Shown: one piece after another, positions 62,501 to 64,000 of the stretch
Layout of the letters: each line of letters starts with the position of its first letter
How positions within the stretch are numbered: the stretch's first letter is position 1
Assembly: GCA_964418255.1 (NCBI GenBank)
Contig: CAYQKV010000006.1
Location: forward strand, 62,001-126,000
Direction of reading: 5' to 3'
Origin: CAG-1782 sp964418255
GTDB lineage: Bacteria; Bacillota; Clostridia; Christensenellales; DTU072
DNA: 64,000 nucleotides
The notes under the pieces: generated by a model
The model's input: only the letters and a program-made list of their open reading frames with translations
Databases searched by the model: none
What the model was told of the DNA's origin: nothing
Position numbers and translations under genes: made by a program

Positions 62501-64000
62501 AATAAGCGGAACGTTTGCGGTAAAGGATACGGAAAGGGAAATTATCCCGAACGCGGGTTCGTATACCGTTACGCTCGTGTTTACGCCGTCGAACAGAAAC
62601 TATGCGATTTCGGAAACGACGATAACCGTCGGAGTAGCGAGAAAAACGGTGAGAATAGAGTTCGATAACCTATCTTCTTTCTACACGGGAGCGACGAGGA
62701 GAAACGAACTGTCCTATAAAGATATAACCGACCCGATAACCGTCGTATTCGAATTTCTCAACGCGACGGGACAGGTAGTCGAACCCGTAGCCGCGGGAGT
62801 TTACAGCATAAGAGCGAGCGTAAACAACGCAAACTACGTCGTGGAAATGAGCGCGACGACGGACGGAACGGGAAGCGGAACGCCCGTGTTCACGGTAAGA
62901 AGAGCGGAAGCGAACGTAAACCTCGCGGTAAATCCCGTCGCTTCTTCGGTCGGCGTGGGCGAGAGCCTGAATAAATCTTCCCTTTCGGGCGGAAGAATTT
63001 ATTACAGAGGGTTCTCCGACCCGATAAAAGGTTCGTTTGCGTACGTCGAAGGAGGAAGAGCGTACACCTCGGCGGGAACGTACGACGTGGAATACATATT
63101 CAATCCCGACGACAGCGCGAATTTCGCTTCGTACAGAGGAACCGTGCAAATCGAAGTGGGCAGAGGAGTGGCGACCGTAACTCCGGGCGAAAACGCGGTG
63201 GAATACGGCACGCCCGCCGACTTTACCTCGCTCGATTTCACCACCGCTCCCGCGGGAATGAACGGGGATATAAAATTCGAGTTCGTGTGTGACGGAAAAA
63301 CTTATAAACAGGGCGATATTATCCCTGCGGGAACTTACTGGTTCACTTGCTGGATAGACGGAGTAAATTACCGTTCGGAAAGAACTTCGTTCAGCTACGT
63401 AGTCAATAAGAAAGAAATAGATATAGATTTCGTGGACGGAAACGGCAACGTCGTCACTTCTTATTCTACGGGTTACGGCGAAAACGCAAACGTAGACGTA
63501 CGGCTCTACGACGCGAATACGAGCGACAAAAGGACGTATTTACTTAAAGACGCGGACACGATAAGAAGAAATATAGAATACAGATACGTTTCGCGCGGAG
63601 AAACCGCCTCTTACGACGGGTACAACGCGCCCACCGCGATAGGAAGTTACGACCTTACCGTTACGTTGAGACACGACGATTACGTCGCTACGAAAACGGT
63701 TATTTACAGGGTTACGACGGGCAGAGTCACCGATATAACCTTCGACGTCGACACGCTCATAAATCAGACGTACGGAGCGGTCGTGCCGCCGATAGTCACG
63801 ACCACGCCCGCTAACGTTAGTTACTATATAATATATCAGGGATACTACACCACGCTGCCGACGTCGGTCGGCTCGTACAACGTGACGGTGTATATCGACG
63901 ACGACAACTACGCGTCCACGCAGATGAGCGCGGTGTTCAGAATCAACCCGAAACCTCTGGAAGTCACGGGATTAACCGTCAAAGACAAAGCCTACGACGG
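53571..64000 (+). CDS. Giant secreted MBG-repeat protein (partial, runs off window)
   Basis: The frame stays open from ATG 53571 to the last base, at least 3,476 residues; the end is outside the window. GGCGGAGG lies six bases before the ATG. Residues 7-30 form a signal or anchor segment (AVAIVALLILVGICSAL). After about 800 residues of less regular beta-rich sequence come many MBG/YDG-type modules, each about 80-100 residues. They carry recurring phrases such as QTYDGTSKEV, AGEYTVKFTLEHANYSG, and a linking strand like GTLTIEKR or FTLKISKSK. No enzyme motif is visible. It is probably a very long fibrous surface adhesin or cell-envelope protein. The sorting or anchoring end is not seen. Many long antisense frames across it are by-products of its codon bias. 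Confidence 0.85.
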   Translation, partial: MRTETAVKIKRGAAVAIVALLILVGICSALCSSGNEDAFATVFSSDPSVASQTIKVTSDSGTVADEGIYDSKKHSTQTYYTSFTGGHYGTTIKTGQPYIPVGAGYIATSPLTAGDMIVTGCSESDLQLKFSTADDALIISDAPTGSNLYFTFALSDELRKVLKDKMLVVTATPYVVTAGSSLVISQFNGANITDVDSATLSLSMYRGTDAPTSEPDEPSSAILRLSSNDYTQLAVKDEIVVGSSSNLTPVEYASGAFLQVALSNWIKNGDAFTMAIKEVGVRIGVTYNASVAIATNSQNAPSNDPDDIGKMTTCIVQGEDRHIDAPSTYAKKSDKLDINLILRRGSDNMLIDTSAYTDAEPALANCKDGTMFRRLFLDKDDEFLISWLVTDGSIVDGSAIVDETNKSGQAVQFEVDTGGPTTGLLVLEPSISYRNLDTGVLTRITNTNNVSVTIIVDSSAPNAPAVDATGNFYKKYLDEDTGTYFTNVQSSSSSEDLDEAGNYMRLLVTGESNDNRPLLSDASLNLYGGSNEIVYYKTTYVGETVPSTIAEKNSVPFTGPVFAETEENSGVYQAYEGRLTQDMKYYKMVWHKDAVAGDPIRAAYYVRNNHGQYVLTSDKDFVSGTKYYTLEEYNYETRGEFTGIYAKIYPDNECDYGNIYINLVTGTTADGKPLPVKAGVWALEFVTYDLVGKSTMCAAKCFLRVDITDYEFEVQFALGSDFEQTEISRDNVTIKVATLDNDGNDPKDSAYTEAEMDDSGDVQKSIFRLRRANRVSVRVEFKTNAAYNAYVLTRFSVGNIGFSTSNFTYVARRTDLDYAFVNVTANGATKRVYYTFDVDASFCMDESLRRMQFIFKRNADIQVANERQTYDGTSKEVTTSVPALQNIGQTANVVTKYYTAEIFEDEYLVKAGDNDSNIPVEAGTYYYMSEILNHNTYYGKKTGTLTIEKRQPSLTTVAVSGINYGDGLGKIDFNADNRNTAGQQQPSNGIYAIVTEGGREYFLSTMSSDKIPGYYEIGLMNKESPEYLNPKAGDITLTIRFTAVKGTVAGQETTYLYDENGNFIPDANYEIVTCQRTITVVHDDKVTFALNDVQENGNGVVKETTMASTADTTTVYYVEYTYTGARRTVEYTIVSSYEKEEDGSAALDLKPYASIAYAPADSITLTQRQIAALRYADVAPSDAGIYAVRIRLDESRCNYSKDIYTYIVINKIALSVSIEASDAIFDYQYESVPTVNVRYGITDYNNVVEGFIYDYFYYESGKTLDELTDENNRVRAEDLRTETGNPVTAGYYYLKVTIDDPNYEGTGYVRYGVKPVDNGNARFRASWPNVNGSQMNPQYNISYGQPLREIGLGTSMTFSYPYRTFASTGTTTTTTRNVAGKVYVVTVKYAEWLETNELTDSEENRNAYLDEMLNATPAYSVNAYEWFLCFSAETAGENGERIFDKNYDFIYEDTDIYVGKAEIDWTNVTVSPITYGDTVTEDDDLTVSYDLGILYSVAGRTPDDGAYYIRNTRYVYKYVETEYTYGLTNNKPNVSAAGTVNIEIKATFVNNANFAAEYIGSKELVVNKKELTVTYKGNEGATAKKTYRAFEETEFYDGLEFKGYIGENLPAGLRNGTFEYIKDGETVSFGNLTAGEYTVKFTLEHANYSGNAEFTLKISKSKLDVTTKPELRSADINVVYNANVLSSVGFTGGGFRAQGGESVSFTAGAFAVAGRMGVFSSSGSMTMTEITENTAFGTAGTIVRIYFDFFPTDETNYATFEGTDDNGGYIDVTVGKADVSGSMRVSLKQNKFVYKDIICTENDVIDKAINYETTNGLDLNWHIEITNARGETPALGTYLNAGEYTVKAVIDDDNYRGEASCALAVEKKDAFIMLKETNGSKIVTKNGITGVKKPYRGNALNIDFDVYELDGNGQYAIVREAASVAFYSDGVRLSSAPSKIGHYTAEISMATSVNYSLCDVETGERINNLASFLTISVDLSAMELFNLEQVYTVQKTVTVFMGGNEATCTLSYEKDGVSYKELPIDAGTYDIYLNFAAYENNGYEDKINALEITDEKGVSRGYKLIIDRYYTEITAPETVTTTYIGEEIERFTPYTSPYGLALEYYYKGENDVDYTLSTLAGLGALDAGEYEIRILISDKNYRGEKRIIYTVNKARLTERNTPSFGEYEYNTEISPEYTGGGSFVFGATEATGEFVVPVDGIRTLAVGEHTVTYRFIPDSENFMIATGSVRLTVVKQTLGQDFISLGTNGNLLEESDYAVEYKNERYSLKVNYDQSKIYGYPQENGDFTVNLRYTANGTQQSPVAIGTYTVTAEVSSKNYACVKTWEYKLVITTGTPKIVNLPQATRVFAIGETVTGADFTGGKAIIDSDAGTEIFGTFTLNGTAVLTSANTNRFSMTFTPTDTDNFKSVNLQVTALVVGRDPMKTNGVLPVDGKTVNGEEWTEKTFFPTFLPTGESDLIEGTHEGYCGAKIAIRPKSGETSAEYGAAIGAFEVVFVCAHDGCEHCKNAVDRLNDFGTLAFEKNVEYVPSVGEKIAVTYKIRVEDVENAAIYNNMYGYVSTDDIIVRKRLNEANSDFEIIKLAGERGYVVTVYDKAGTRTAFIASVDGKITAGGAFRTNDVSDITVNVTFTGNTAYAQAETANYIISEISTEATEYAFIEEEDFDVEVNSKTYDGKPVTAEDMVISVSNSHLPISADAFTMEIYDGNGNVSDGAAKGAYTVVIYVKDDRNRYYGFLETQFYVAERDVSEEIYLVKGSETVSGETVYYDSYGSGSHTIILAGLDGAELPVSAYRTEIKFEAENDDRYSSVGLLGAGLYTVKVTVATADYRGEKVFLYRVDPQRITMVLAETTYAVEYGSSEHNSFAIAPAFRTETGENFTFEGRGGYTVSYYSAGYPKQTTAPLNAGEYTIIVEAVGANYRIVNGTAQYTIRPRTTRIATPPTPLAVDERGNNLVYGQKLSLLGLRTDSAEVTDSSGNVISGTFAVKDTEREIIPNAGSYTVTLVFTPSNRNYAISETTITVGVARKTVRIEFDNLSSFYTGATRRNELSYKDITDPITVVFEFLNATGQVVEPVAAGVYSIRASVNNANYVVEMSATTDGTGSGTPVFTVRRAEANVNLAVNPVASSVGVGESLNKSSLSGGRIYYRGFSDPIKGSFAYVEGGRAYTSAGTYDVEYIFNPDDSANFASYRGTVQIEVGRGVATVTPGENAVEYGTPADFTSLDFTTAPAGMNGDIKFEFVCDGKTYKQGDIIPAGTYWFTCWIDGVNYRSERTSFSYVVNKKEIDIDFVDGNGNVVTSYSTGYGENANVDVRLYDANTSDKRTYLLKDADTIRRNIEYRYVSRGETASYDGYNAPTAIGSYDLTVTLRHDDYVATKTVIYRVTTGRVTDITFDVDTLINQTYGAVVPPIVTTTPANVSYYIIYQGYYTTLPTSVGSYNVTVYIDDDNYASTQMSAVFRINPKPLEVTGLTVKDKAYD

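Noticed and set aside
54000..63300. Long antisense reading frames opposite the MBG gene, dnaE and the Ig-like lipoprotein
   Set aside because: They are Arg/His/Phe-rich, lack ribosome sites and motifs, and arise from biased codon use (GAC, GCG, CGC, TAC) on the sense strand.

Overview
The window looks like chromosomal DNA of an uncultured, probably gut-associated Bacillota of class Clostridia; a Christensenellales-like lineage is my best guess from gene content, not a proven placement. Supporting signs are strong GGAGG ribosome binding sites, TTGACA/TATAAT promoters with 17-base spacers, a Firmicutes-type L10 leader in front of rplJ-rplL, a CIRCE-type groES-groEL operator, WhiA, type III glutamine synthetase, DUF1540, and very large secreted proteins with Ig-like or MBG repeats.

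Layout. 1-5.1 kb: a tight plus-strand run (small P-loop protein, thrC, trpS, a DUF5685 protein, a degenerate J-domain protein, a membrane protein). 5.1-13.3 kb: an ArsR regulator, a 55-residue Cys-Gly peptide, ung, a 1,646-residue Ig-like lipoprotein, a RAYT-like protein that has lost its HUH motif, and a small DUF898-like protein. 13.4-21.4 kb: uvrC (apparently leaderless), a HAD phosphatase, murB, whiA, dnaE. 21.5-30.5 kb: a YkvI-like transporter, ogt, MATE, tRNA-Gln(CUG), a four-helix-bundle protein, two broken genes (AlkP superfamily; DUF6273 lipoprotein), and glnN. 30.7-38.2 kb: a more AT-rich minus-strand secretion cluster containing a sigma factor, a C39-like cysteine protease, a possible anti-sigma protein, a lipoprotein, and a 1,224-residue zinc-protease/LRR/Hint protein. 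38.5-46.5 kb: an amino-acid ABC importer with two architectural oddities, GH27 and GH13 glycosidases, and an EamA transporter. 46.5-48.9 kb: an XRE regulator and a MACPF lipoprotein linked by three matching operators. 48.9-53.3 kb: L10 leader, rplJ, rplL, a DUF1540 protein and groES-groEL. From 53.6 kb to the window end: one giant MBG-repeat protein, still open at the edge.

The most unusual feature is a family of seven intergenic elements at 21.45, 28.25, 41.23, 41.40, 50.71, 50.92 and 51.05 kb. Each is built on a long two-part hairpin whose stems differ between copies but keep pairing through compensatory changes. Most copies carry one to three further hairpins. Every element or array lies on the sense strand just 3' of a gene's stop codon, including dnaE, groEL and the ABC ATPase. 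A second repeat (21.63 and 50.61 kb) has become the coding tail of the YkvI-like protein, and a third, tandem hairpin repeat lies at 41.77-41.92 kb.

Many long reading frames opposite dnaE, the Ig-like lipoprotein and the MBG protein are products of biased codon use and are left out. All identifications come from reading motifs; no database search was run.
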